64,000 nt of DNA, from the NCBI RefSeq assembly GCF_051172195.1, contig NZ_JBPJAQ010000001.1, positions 5,952,001 through 6,016,000 of the forward strand, read 5' to 3'. A program made the position numbers and the translations under genes. The stretch is from Paludibaculum fermentans_A. GTDB taxonomy: Bacteria > Acidobacteriota > Terriglobia > Bryobacterales > Bryobacteraceae. Every line of letters begins with the position of its first letter. Position 1 is the first letter of the stretch. Below are positions 43,801-51,300 of the stretch, one piece after another. The notes beneath the pieces are model-generated. The model was given only the letters and a program-made list of their open reading frames with translations. It was not told the origin of the DNA and searched no databases.

Positions 43801-43862
43801 TAGGCCTGCGCTTCAGCCCCACGTTGAGTTTCACTTCGATCCCGGTCGCGGTTCGACCCTAA
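40806..43862 (+). CDS. large exported protein with five putative-Ig (He_PIG) repeats
   Basis: A 1018-residue secreted or surface protein. After the signal peptide (ending AWPAVA) come two Big_1-like Ig domains (VVQVVDGAGKPVAGKPVKWT; VARILDSLNNPVAGKAVQWS). Five He_PIG repeats of about 90 residues follow, each with ASLPNG..G..Y...LAA.GGT.PYTW and (M)PPGL.L...G.(I/L)SG.P...G. The last 230 residues are a different beta-rich domain (GGGWKTTISLLNVGAATAPV and VGWADVQGTGTLAGYAIFRQ) seen in many Solibacter-type exported proteins. Adhesion or matrix binding is plausible; there is no membrane anchor. The second ATG is chosen as start because it gives a clean signal peptide. Confidence 0.88.
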   Translation: MKFIAARFLLLCAMLCAAWPAVAQTRIQKVSGDGQLVLLFYSPTQPLVVQVVDGAGKPVAGKPVKWTDVGGISYASPSTTTTDANGLASLQFVAGGSFSAGVGFLSYTVTATTDIGSTSFSIVSYPFQTGAANYQPLVDFLKPLQGAPITLKAGERVADAARIVVSTSGANGGSAGLPIPGVGLSVRTLNQDPLTGPVASCTGGTVLTGADGTASCEIQASGTPGTTDLVIDVGAYRTQTIHLTMLPGDPTPTITQGNNQSGQPGQALPVQLVARILDSLNNPVAGKAVQWSVVTPGSASLTSTVSTSDVSGYVSANVLLGTTPGSFQVKLAVGTNTVLFNFVIQGTVPAFTITTASLPNGVVGGAYNQILAATGGTAPYTWSLASAGLPPGLTLNSNGTITGTITTAGSYGFTVRATDSTGLQATRSFSISTSSGLAITTTTLPAASLGAAYSLTLAATGGTPPYTWNLYSGSIVASVMPPGLSLSNTGVISGTPTAAGNYGPTVRVVDSAGHEAYQTYTFTVAAGVVISTASLPNGAVGAAYSQTLAAAGGTSPYLWTLLSGTMPPGLAVSPAGVLSGTPTVNGVFNFTLRVADAISAFSTKAFTLVISGAALNITTASLPNGTPGIQYSQNLAASGGTTPYTWSLATGTLTPGLQLTAAGAISGVPTTAGTSSFSVRVTDAAGGSATANYIITVGAALQITTASALPNGAIGTAYSTQFTVQGGTAPFTWALNSGAMPPGLMLTTAGVLSGQPTTTGNFFFSVRVSDSTGVFATAPMTLTVDAAGVAPRAGIISQVASGGGWKTTISLLNVGAATAPVKVQFMAEDGTLLDLPMTITQAGASVTQAGGPVNTTLAPNATLLIETEAPVSTTTVGWADVQGTGTLAGYAIFRQRGGDGRDSEGTSPLETKGRTAVLVTYDNSIGFATGIALVNLSTAQASITAIQRDDSGAELSRDIILLPANGHMSFAVTDRYPALAGRRGVVEFQSDQAAGITALGLRFSPTLSFTSIPVAVRP
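41858..43165 (+). repeat. five tandem about 265-base repeats encoding He_PIG domains
   Basis: Units begin near 41858, 42120, 42392, 42653 and 42911, each opening with an ATCACCACC.CC-like run and containing CTGCCCAACGG.G and ACCTGG...CTC landmarks. They are clearly related in protein but diverged in DNA, which argues against very recent duplication. Confidence 0.75.
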
Positions 43863-43873
43863 CAGGGCGGTGC

Positions 43874-43902
43874 TGCCCGGCTGGACTCAAACCGGCCGGG
43901 CA
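43874..43902. terminator. hairpin between convergent genes
   Basis: TGCCCGGC (43874-43881) faces GCCGGGCA (43895-43902) over 13 bases between the Ig-repeat gene and the convergent sigma54 activator; the second arm overlaps the activator's last codons. There is no T run, so this is a weak call. Confidence 0.4.
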
Positions 43903-46007
43903 ATGCCCAGCTTCTTCATCCTGGACTGCAGGGTGGTGCGCTTCATCCCCAACCGGGCCGCCGCACCACCCTCGCCGCTCAGTTGCCACTTCGATTCGCG
44001 CAGCACCTGCAGGATGTGGCCGCGCTCGGCTTCCTGCAGGGTCATCAAACTCGAAGCGCCCGGCGCGACCGGAGTGCTCTCCGCCTGCGCTGCATTCTTC
44101 AGTTCACTCAGCGGGACCCGCAGCACCTCGTTGGGCGACAGGATCACCGCCCGCTCCATCAGATTCTCCAACTCGCGCACGTTGCCCGGCCAATCATAGC
44201 GTGCCAGCGCCTCCATGATTTCCCCGGGGATCCGTTCGATTTTACGGCCCATGCGCCGCGCGAACTTCTGCACGAAGTGCCGCACCAGCAGCGGGATGTC
44301 GTCCCGCCTCGACCGCAGCGGAGGCAGCAGCACCGGGAACACATTCAACCGGTAGAACAGATCCATGCGGAAACTGCCCTCGGCCACCATCTGCTGCAGA
44401 TTGCGGTGTGTCGCCGCCACCAGCCGCACATTCACCTTCAACGTCTTCGTTCCGCCCAGCCGTTCAAACTCGTGCTCCTGCAGGGCGCGCAGCAGTTTTG
44501 GCTGCAACTCCAGTGGAATGTCGCCGACTTCGTCCAGGAAAAGCGTACCTTCGTGCGCCAGCTCAAAGCGGCCCAGTTTCTGCTGGATGGCGCCAGTGAA
44601 CGCGCCGCGCTCGTGCCCGAACATTTCGCTCTCCAGCAGGCCGGTCGGAATCGCCGCGCAGTTCAGCTTGACGAAGGTTCGCTCCGCCCGCGGACTCATC
44701 TCGTGGATGGCCCGCGCGATCAACTCCTTGCCGGTGCCCGTTTCGCCGATGATCAGCACGCTCGCGTCCGTGGGCGCCACGGTCTGCACCTGCTGCAGCA
44801 CGGCGCGGAAGTCCGCATTGTCGCCAATCATTTCGCGGAAGTTATATTCGGTGCGGATCTCTTCCTCGAGATACAGCTTCTCGTCCGAGAGCTTGTCCCG
44901 CAGCACCTGGATCTCGCGAAATGCGAACGTATTCGCCACCGCGATGGCGATCTGCGCGGCCACCTGCGACAGGAACTGCACATCCTCGTCATGAAACGCG
45001 TCTTTCTCGAAGCTGCTCAGGTTCAGGGTGCCGATCACCTTGCCACGCACGATCAGGGGCACGCTGACGGCACTTTGGAACCCCTCTTCCAACAGCCGCC
45101 GCGACACCGGGCTGTCGAACTCCATCAATTTGGCCCGGTCGGCGATCAGCGGTTTCTGTGTCTCCACGGCAATCCGGGCAGGGGATAAGTCCAGGGGGAT
45201 GTGCATCCCCTCCTTCATGAACAGCTCGCCGCTGGGGTAGTCCAACGCGTAGAGCTGCATCACCTGGCCATCTGGAGAAAGCACCGCCAGGCTGGCATAA
45301 TCGTGAGCCACCACGCGCCGCAGGCCGCCCACGATGCCGGAGAACAGCGTGTTCGGCTCCAGCGAGCCCATCAACGCATTGGTGATCTCCAGCAGAACGT
45401 TGAGCCGGTCCCGCTCATGCTCCAGCTTTTTCTGGAAGCAGAGGGCTTTTTCGTAGTTCAGGACATTGTCGACCGCGACCGCCACCTGTGCCGCCACATG
45501 CTGCATGAATTCGATGTCCCGCGGCAGGAAAGGCTTCCATGACGTCCGGCCAAAGCCCATGGCGCCGAGCCTGCGTTGCGCGGTCGTCAGCGGCAGGTAA
45601 GCGCACGATGCGACACCGTTCTCGCGCAGCTTGCCAATCAGCAGGGGCCACCGTTTCTCTTGGGAGAGGTCGTCGATCAGCACAGGAGCCTGGCGCCGCC
45701 ACGACAGCCCGGCCGGAGATTCATCCACCTTGAGCGCATGATGCGGAACGTCCGGAATGTGGCCGTCGCTCGTCTCCAGCCAGTGCATCCGCATCTCATC
45801 CCGCTCCGCATTGTGCAGCACAATGGTGACGTAATCGAGTTCCACCACCTTGGGCAGGGTGTTGTATAAATCGCGCAGTAAAGCCTGCATATCCTGATGC
45901 CTCAGAATGGACCGCGAGACATCGAGCAGGGCGAGGAAGCTGTCGTCCACCCCTCCAGGGTAGCCCGATCGGCCTGCCCGTTCGCGAACTGCTTCCTGCT
46001 CAATCAA
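43887..46007 (-). CDS. sigma54-dependent transcriptional activator, GAF-GAF-AAA+-Fis type
   Basis: A 706-residue enhancer-binding protein of FhlA-like layout. Two GAF sensory domains (about residues 25-185 and 205-365) are followed by the AAA+ domain (about residues 390-620): Walker A GETGTGKELIARAIHE, the sigma54-contact loop GHERGAFTGAIQ, Walker B GTLFLDEVGDIPLELQ. A Fis-type helix-turn-helix ends the protein (AARLGMKRTTLQSRMKKLGI). All residues for sigma54 activation seem present. GAF domains suggest a small-molecule or redox signal. It is the last gene of the efflux operon and its TTG start overlaps the emrB-like stop by eight bases. The start is not supported by a strong ribosome site; a GTG at 45950 is an alternative. 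Confidence 0.92.
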   Translation of the reverse strand: MIEQEAVRERAGRSGYPGGVDDSFLALLDVSRSILRHQDMQALLRDLYNTLPKVVELDYVTIVLHNAERDEMRMHWLETSDGHIPDVPHHALKVDESPAGLSWRRQAPVLIDDLSQEKRWPLLIGKLRENGVASCAYLPLTTAQRRLGAMGFGRTSWKPFLPRDIEFMQHVAAQVAVAVDNVLNYEKALCFQKKLEHERDRLNVLLEITNALMGSLEPNTLFSGIVGGLRRVVAHDYASLAVLSPDGQVMQLYALDYPSGELFMKEGMHIPLDLSPARIAVETQKPLIADRAKLMEFDSPVSRRLLEEGFQSAVSVPLIVRGKVIGTLNLSSFEKDAFHDEDVQFLSQVAAQIAIAVANTFAFREIQVLRDKLSDEKLYLEEEIRTEYNFREMIGDNADFRAVLQQVQTVAPTDASVLIIGETGTGKELIARAIHEMSPRAERTFVKLNCAAIPTGLLESEMFGHERGAFTGAIQQKLGRFELAHEGTLFLDEVGDIPLELQPKLLRALQEHEFERLGGTKTLKVNVRLVAATHRNLQQMVAEGSFRMDLFYRLNVFPVLLPPLRSRRDDIPLLVRHFVQKFARRMGRKIERIPGEIMEALARYDWPGNVRELENLMERAVILSPNEVLRVPLSELKNAAQAESTPVAPGASSLMTLQEAERGHILQVLRESKWQLSGEGGAAARLGMKRTTLQSRMKKLGIARPV

Positions 46008-47550
46008 CGTGAATCGGTCCGGTCGTCACTCCGCTCTTCTTCATGAAGAACGTCAGGGGCACCGCGACTGCGAATAGCACAGCCAGTACCCAGAAGCCAT
46101 CGATGAAGGCCAGCAGCGTGGCGTTCTTCACGGTCAGTCCATACATCATCCCGAACGCCTTCTGCGCCGCATCGGCCGCGCTGGAACCGCCCAGTTGCAT
46201 GACGTGTTGCGTGGACTCGAGCATCGCCCTGTAGGCGCCGTCGAATGGGGTCAGGTGATCCACCAGGCGGTTCTGGTGGAATTGCGCCCGCCGGGCCAGC
46301 AGCGTGCTCGCCATCGCGATGCCCGCGCTGCCGCCAACATTGCGCGCCAGGTTGATGATGCCCGTCGCGTAGCTCGTCTTCTCCTTCGCGATGAAGTTGA
46401 ATGCCATCGCATTGATCGGCACGAACAGGAAGGCCAGGCCGAGGCTCTGCACCGCGCGCGCCGCCGCGAAGGTGCCGAAGTCGGCCTCCAGGCTCAACCG
46501 CGTCATCATCCACAATCCAATCGCCGAAATGCCGAAGCCCACCGCCACCAGGCGCCGTGCCTCGAACTTGCGCAGCAGGATGCCCACCACCGGCATCATC
46601 AGCAGGATCACCAGGCCGCCCGGTGAAAGCACCTGGCCGCTCAGCGTCGCCGTGTAGCCCATCAACTGCTGCAGGAACAGCGGGATCAGCATCGTGCTGC
46701 CATAAAGCACAAAGCCCAGGATGAACATGGCCACCGTCGAGATCGCGAAGTTCCGCTCCTTCAGAAGCCGAAAGTCCACAACCGGGTTCTTCTGGCGCAG
46801 TTCCCACCACACCACGCCCACCAGGCCGATTACCGCCAGCAACGCCGAGCGCACGATGAACTGGGAACCGAACCAGTCGTTCCGCTGGCCTTCGTCCAAC
46901 ACGATTTCCAGCGAAGCCAGGCCGAGGGTCAGCAGGCTCAGGCCGACGTAATCCAGCTTCGATTCCTTCATGCTGACGCGTTCCAGATAGGGCGGATCGT
47001 GGATCAGCCAGTTGGTCAAGGTCAACGACAACAGGCCCACCGGGATGTTGATGAAGAAGATCCAGCGCCACGAGAAGTTGTCTGTGATCCAGCCGCCCAG
47101 CGTCGGTCCGATCACTGGAGCCAGCACCACGCCCATGCCGTAGATCGCCATGCCCATGCCCTGCTTATCGGCCGGGAAGCTCTCGCGGACGATCGCCTGC
47201 GATACGGGCTGCAGCGCTCCGCCGCCCACGCCCTGCAACACCCGGAAGAGAATCAGCATGCCCAGGCTCAGCGCAAAGCCGCACATCAGGGAACTGATGG
47301 TGAACAGCAGCACGCAGACCATGTAGAACCGCTTGCGGCCGAACACGGCCGAAAGCCAGCCGCTCAACGGCAGAATCACCGCATTCGACACCAGGTACGA
47401 CGTCAGTACCCAGGTGCTCTCATCCACCGATGCCGAAAGACTGCCGGCAATGTGCGGCAGGGCCACATTGGCCACACTGGTGTCCAGCACTTCCATGAAC
47501 GTGGCCAGCATCACCACCAGCGCGATGGTCCACGGACTTGTCTTCCTCAT
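46000..47550 (-). CDS. EmrB/QacA-type MFS drug efflux transporter (DHA2, 14 helices)
   Basis: A 516-residue MFS transporter. Helix 1 carries the DHA2 motif MLATFMEVLDTSVANVALPH; motif A is GWLSAVFGRKRFYMV; motif C is GMGVVLAPVIGPTLGGWITD. Length and hydrophobic pattern fit 14 membrane helices. With the HlyD-type adaptor and TolC-like protein from the same operon it should form a three-part proton-driven pump across both membranes, as EmrAB-TolC does for hydrophobic toxins. GGAG precedes the ATG by six bases. The stop overlaps the start of the sigma54 activator gene. Confidence 0.93.
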   Translation of the reverse strand: MRKTSPWTIALVVMLATFMEVLDTSVANVALPHIAGSLSASVDESTWVLTSYLVSNAVILPLSGWLSAVFGRKRFYMVCVLLFTISSLMCGFALSLGMLILFRVLQGVGGGALQPVSQAIVRESFPADKQGMGMAIYGMGVVLAPVIGPTLGGWITDNFSWRWIFFINIPVGLLSLTLTNWLIHDPPYLERVSMKESKLDYVGLSLLTLGLASLEIVLDEGQRNDWFGSQFIVRSALLAVIGLVGVVWWELRQKNPVVDFRLLKERNFAISTVAMFILGFVLYGSTMLIPLFLQQLMGYTATLSGQVLSPGGLVILLMMPVVGILLRKFEARRLVAVGFGISAIGLWMMTRLSLEADFGTFAAARAVQSLGLAFLFVPINAMAFNFIAKEKTSYATGIINLARNVGGSAGIAMASTLLARRAQFHQNRLVDHLTPFDGAYRAMLESTQHVMQLGGSSAADAAQKAFGMMYGLTVKNATLLAFIDGFWVLAVLFAVAVPLTFFMKKSGVTTGPIHVD

Positions 47551-47581
47551 GACGATCTCCAGATCCTTATTCGCGCAGTGC

Positions 47582-48784
47582 CTACTTCGTCACGATCGTG
47601 GCTTCCACGTTCAAGCCGGGGCGCAGCAGCATGCCCTGCGGCAGCTTGTCGAGGACGATCTTTACCGGCACTCGCTGCACCACTTTCACGAAGTTGCCCG
47701 TGGCATTCTCAGGCGGCAGCAGGCTCATGCGGGCGCCTGTCGCGCCTGCGACGGAGTCCACGCGGCCCGTCACCTTGCGGCCCAGCATGTCCACATCGAT
47801 CTCGGCCTTCTGGCCCGGCCTCACGTCGCGCAGTTGCGTCTCCTTAAAGTTCGCCGTCACCCACGTGCCTTCCAGCGGAATCAGCATCAGCAGGCCCTGG
47901 CCGGGTTGCAGGATTTGCCCCTGCTCGACGCTCTTGCGCGTCACTACGCCCGCAACCGGCGCCTTGATCTGCGTGTAGCTCAACTGCAGTTCGGCGTACG
48001 CCAGATTTGCCTTCGCCTGCTCGATCGAAGCCAGAGCCGACTGCGCCTCCGCGGTTCGCACCGACACCTGGCGCTGCCCGGCCCGCGCCTGCGAGACCGA
48101 CGCTCGAGCCTCTTCCACCCGCGCCCTGGAGGCTAAGATCGCGGCCCGCTTGTTCTCAGTGTCCTTGCCGGCCGAATCCAGTTTCTCTTTGGCTGCCTGC
48201 CACTGACTCTCCGCTACACGCGCCGCCGCCACATACGCGTCGTACTGCTGACGCGAGATTTCCTGCTTCTCAGCCAGCGGACCCATGCGCTCCAGGTCCG
48301 CCTGCGCCTTCTCGTTATTGGCCTTCATCGCCGCGACATTTGCCCGCGCGTAGGCCAGTTCCGATCCAGCCGATTGCTCCAGGTTCACCTGCGCCCGCAG
48401 CAGTTCAGCTTCGGCCGTCTGCAATTGCGCCTGGGCGCCGGCCGTATTGCTCGACGTCGTCTCCGCCGTCAGGGGCACACTCACCGCCGCCGCGGCCGAC
48501 TGGCTCTCCGCCAGCGCCAGCGCGGCCCGCGCCTGCCGCACCTTCACTTCGTAGTCACGGGCGTCGATCTCCACCAGAACATCGCCGGGCTTCACCACCT
48601 GGTTGTCATTAACCGCCACGCGTGCGACGTTTCCATACACCTTCGACGCCACCGGCACCAGGTTTCCGTCCACCTGGGCATTGTCCGTCGTTTCCCGGCC
48701 CTGCAGGCTCAGGAAGGCCATCGAGCCCAGTGCGATGGCGACCACAGCGGCGCTCGCGGCGATGATTTTCCAATTCCGTTTCAT
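47582..48784 (-). CDS. HlyD/EmrA-type membrane fusion protein
   Basis: A 400-residue adaptor with one N-terminal membrane helix (WKIIAASAAVVAIALGSMAF), the lipoyl half VASKVYGNVARVAVNDNQVV then KPGDVLVEIDARDYE, a long coiled-coil hairpin rich in Ala, Gln and Glu (about residues 95-245), the second lipoyl half IKAPVAGVVTRKSVEQGQIL, and a beta-barrel with WVTANFKETQLRDVRPGQ. It links the MFS pump to the TolC-like channel. The ATG at 48784 is used because AAGGAG lies eight bases before it; an ATG six codons upstream lacks a site. It lies 27 bases after tolC and 31 bases before the MFS gene. Confidence 0.93.
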   Translation of the reverse strand: MKRNWKIIAASAAVVAIALGSMAFLSLQGRETTDNAQVDGNLVPVASKVYGNVARVAVNDNQVVKPGDVLVEIDARDYEVKVRQARAALALAESQSAAAAVSVPLTAETTSSNTAGAQAQLQTAEAELLRAQVNLEQSAGSELAYARANVAAMKANNEKAQADLERMGPLAEKQEISRQQYDAYVAAARVAESQWQAAKEKLDSAGKDTENKRAAILASRARVEEARASVSQARAGQRQVSVRTAEAQSALASIEQAKANLAYAELQLSYTQIKAPVAGVVTRKSVEQGQILQPGQGLLMLIPLEGTWVTANFKETQLRDVRPGQKAEIDVDMLGRKVTGRVDSVAGATGARMSLLPPENATGNFVKVVQRVPVKIVLDKLPQGMLLRPGLNVEATIVTK

Positions 48785-48811
48785 GTGCGTCTTCTCCTTC
48801 ATCCCAGTCGC

Positions 48812-50107
48812 TTAACGCGTGTACATCAGTTCCATCTGGCCCGTCGCCCGCGCCAGCTCGGCGCGCGCCTGGTTGTAGCGGTAGAGCGCCGCAATCTGTT
48901 GATCGCTGGCCCTGGCCAGTTCGTCCTGGGCCGTGATCACTTCGATGTTGTTCGCCACCCCGGCTGAGAACCGGTCCCGCGCCTGCGAAACCTCCTCTCT
49001 GGCCAGTTCCACGGTGGAGTTGGCCACATCCACCTGTGTCCGGGCGGCTTTCAACTCGGCCTGCGAAGTCTTCACCTCCTGGCCGATTTGGTTCTCCAGT
49101 TCGTGGCGCTGCTGCAGCAGTTTCTTGATTTCGATCTGGGCTTTCGCCGTCAGCGCCCCAATGCGGCCGCCCGTGTAGAGAGGCATGCTCAACTCGGCGG
49201 CATAGCTGTAGGCTGGAATCGCATTGTTCAGGTGCGTACCCTGCAGGCTGTAGCCGGCCGTGACGTTCAGTTTCGGCAGGTTCTCGGCTTTCGCGGCTTT
49301 CTCTTCCAGTTCCAGACTGCGCATCCGGGCGGCCAACGCCTTCATCTCAGGGCGCTGCAGCCAGGCCGAGGTCAGCGCGCTGTCTCCAGGGAAATCCGGG
49401 GTCTGGAAGAAGGTGCCGGTATCGTCCAAATCCACGGCCGCCACATTCAACAGCCGCGCCAAGGCATACAAAGAGGTTTCATACTGGGTCTTCGCAACGA
49501 TCAGCCGCTGCTGCTCGTTCTGCATCTGCACCTGGGCCCGCAAGCTGTCGATCCTAGTCCCCGCTCCGTTCTTCTGCAGGTCCGACGCGAGATCAAACAG
49601 CGCCTTCGCCAGGTCGAATCTGGATTGCGCCGCCGTAATGTCGGCCGAGGCCCGCAGGCTGGCCAGGTACTGGGAGACCACCAGCAGCACATACTGCTCG
49701 CGGGTCGAAAGCTCCTGAGCCGTCTCGCTGTCCACCATCGCCTTCGAGGCTTTGTAGCGGTTCCAGAGGCTGAGGTCGAACACCGAGAGCGACGCCTGGG
49801 CGCCGGGCTGGAAAATGGGGAACGGACCAACATGCTGGGGGAATCCAGGGATTCGTTTGCCGAGCGTGGTCTCAATATTGCCGCGCTGGACCGACTCCTT
49901 CACCGACACGCCGACCTGGGGCAACAGCCCCGACTTGGCGATGACCGAGTCCTGCTGGCTCTCCGCGATCGATAGCTTCGCAATCTGGATCTGCGGATTC
50001 TGCCGCAAGGCCAAATCCACCGCGCCGCGCAGTGTCAGCTTCACGGCCGGCTGCTGCCCCTGCGCTACCACCAGCGCCAGGGGGAGAAGCCAAATTGCTT
50101 TGTTCAT
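48812..50107 (-). CDS. TolC-family outer membrane efflux protein
   Basis: A 431-residue protein with signal peptide (MNKAIWLLPLALVVAQGQ) and two OEP repeats: LTLRGAVDLALRQNPQIQIA at the start of the first and AWLQRPEMKALAARMRSLEL for the second, each followed by long helices and a strand pair (AELSMPLYTGGRIGALTAKA). It should form the trimeric outer membrane channel of the pump. Of three clustered ATGs the one at 50107 is chosen, nine bases after GGAG; the longest version (50140) would start upstream of the transcription start predicted from the sigma54-type element. First gene of the four-gene minus-strand operon. Confidence 0.92.
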   Translation of the reverse strand: MNKAIWLLPLALVVAQGQQPAVKLTLRGAVDLALRQNPQIQIAKLSIAESQQDSVIAKSGLLPQVGVSVKESVQRGNIETTLGKRIPGFPQHVGPFPIFQPGAQASLSVFDLSLWNRYKASKAMVDSETAQELSTREQYVLLVVSQYLASLRASADITAAQSRFDLAKALFDLASDLQKNGAGTRIDSLRAQVQMQNEQQRLIVAKTQYETSLYALARLLNVAAVDLDDTGTFFQTPDFPGDSALTSAWLQRPEMKALAARMRSLELEEKAAKAENLPKLNVTAGYSLQGTHLNNAIPAYSYAAELSMPLYTGGRIGALTAKAQIEIKKLLQQRHELENQIGQEVKTSQAELKAARTQVDVANSTVELAREEVSQARDRFSAGVANNIEVITAQDELARASDQQIAALYRYNQARAELARATGQMELMYTR

Positions 50108-50134
50108 CGTCTTCATCTCCGTACATCCCTGAAA

Positions 50135-50152
50135 GGGCATGCCGGGTGCCAG
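50135..50152 (-). promoter_or_regulatory. candidate sigma54 (-24/-12) promoter of the efflux operon
   Basis: The minus strand reads CTGGCACCCGGCATGCCC from 50152 to 50135. TGGCAC with GG at 50150-50149 and GC at 50138-50137 has the exact GG-N10-GC spacing of sigma54 promoters; the -12 part is ATGC rather than TTGC. Transcription would start near 50125, leaving an 18-base leader that contains the GGAG of tolC. The operon's last gene encodes a sigma54 activator, which supports the call. Confidence 0.65.
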
Positions 50153-50190
50153 ACGATTCGCTGAATCAAATCATGAAGTTGACAGGAAGA

Positions 50191-51270
50191 TCAGCCTCGC
50201 TGCCGATATTTCGGCGCCGATATTTCAACAAGTGCCGAATTGTCGGCAGGCTCCGTTGTTGAGAAATCGAAGGAAGCTTGCCACTTTGGTGCGTGTTCGG
50301 GCCAGCGGGCAGACAGGCTATGCTCCGCCCGCAGCTCATGCAGTATCTTTCTGATTCGCTCCGGGTAGGCGCCGCGGATCGTTGCCTGCTTGTCGAAATG
50401 GTCCCGATAGGCTCGCGCCAGGTGCGGGAATGACCGCTCGAGGAACGGAACAAACACAGCCCGAGCACTATCTCGAAGGAAGACCACCTGCGCTCCGAAG
50501 TTCTTTGCGCCGGCCTCGACTGCCGCCTTCGCAACGGCCGCCAGGCTCTCCCTGGAGTCGTTGATGCCCGGCATGATCGGGCAGGCAAAGACACTCGTTT
50601 CAATACCTTCTGAGCTCAGTGCACGCAGCGCCGCCAGCCGCAGGTCCGGCCTTGGCGCCATGGGTTCCAGAAGCCGCGCCAAGCCAGTGTCGGTTGTGGT
50701 GACCGTCATATTCACCCGCACATTGTTCCCCCTGGCGATCTTTACCAGGAGGTCAACATCACGCGCCACCAGGTCAGACTTTGTCGTAATCGCCAGGTTG
50801 AAGCTCTGCCGCCGGGCGAACACTTCCAGCACTTTGCGCGTGAGCCCATAGCGCCGCTCCGCCGGCTGATACGGGTCAGTCGCCGTTCCAATCGCAATCC
50901 ATTCGTCCGGCCGCACGGTGCGCAGCTCCGCCGAGAAACTTCTGAGATCGAACTGCTTGGCGAAGATCTTCCGCTCAAAGTCCACCGGCTCGCGATATTC
51001 CATGAATCCATGGGTATAGCGCGCGTAGCAGTACTGGCAGCCGAATTCACAGCCGCGGTAGGGGTTGATGGTCCACTCAAACGGCATACGCTCGCCGCTG
51101 CAGCGGTTCAACAGATGGCGCGTGTCCAATTCCCGGTACTCCACTCGCGCCTTCTGCTCCAACTGCCCGCCTTCCCGGGCCAGTTTCGCGATGCCGGAGA
51201 ACATGACTTCATATTCGCTGTTTATTCGCTTCCCGTCAATACCCATCGCTTGGTTTAAGAAATCTGGCAC
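50191..51270 (-). CDS. radical SAM protein of the SplB-like PA0069 family
   Basis: A 359-residue radical SAM enzyme. The cluster motif is in WTINPYRGCEFGCQYCYAR (Cys-x3-Cys-x2-Cys), followed by the family's ARYTHGFMEY, then GTATDPYQPAERRYGLTRKV and ITTKSDLVARD. This family is related to spore photoproduct lyase by sequence but its substrate is unknown. The start is a GTG at 51270 without a good ribosome site; ATG codons at 51246 and 51204 are alternatives. The last 20 codons overlap the palindrome cluster upstream of tolC. It is divergent from the GH116 gene. Confidence 0.85.
   Translation of the reverse strand: MPDFLNQAMGIDGKRINSEYEVMFSGIAKLAREGGQLEQKARVEYRELDTRHLLNRCSGERMPFEWTINPYRGCEFGCQYCYARYTHGFMEYREPVDFERKIFAKQFDLRSFSAELRTVRPDEWIAIGTATDPYQPAERRYGLTRKVLEVFARRQSFNLAITTKSDLVARDVDLLVKIARGNNVRVNMTVTTTDTGLARLLEPMAPRPDLRLAALRALSSEGIETSVFACPIMPGINDSRESLAAVAKAAVEAGAKNFGAQVVFLRDSARAVFVPFLERSFPHLARAYRDHFDKQATIRGAYPERIRKILHELRAEHSLSARWPEHAPKWQASFDFSTTEPADNSALVEISAPKYRQRG
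50201..50248 (-). promoter_or_regulatory. candidate enhancer sites for the sigma54 activator
   Basis: Three sites of pattern TGCCGA-N4-TCGGCA lie 60-110 bases upstream of the -12 element: 50201-50216 (TGCCGATATTTCGGCG, one mismatch), 50215-50230 (CGCCGATATTTCAACA, good left half only) and 50233-50248 (TGCCGAATTGTCGGCA, perfect). The distance and tandem palindromes are what an enhancer-binding dimer would need. The sites overlap the last codons of the radical SAM gene. Confidence 0.55.
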
Positions 51271-51300
51271 GGCGCCGCAAACTGAGATAATGTGGGGCGC

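Noticed and set aside
46007..50140. The longest tolC start (50140) and the possibility of a separate promoter for the activator
   Set aside because: The 50140 start lies upstream of the predicted transcript start; no gap between the MFS gene and activator is available for a promoter outside coding sequence.
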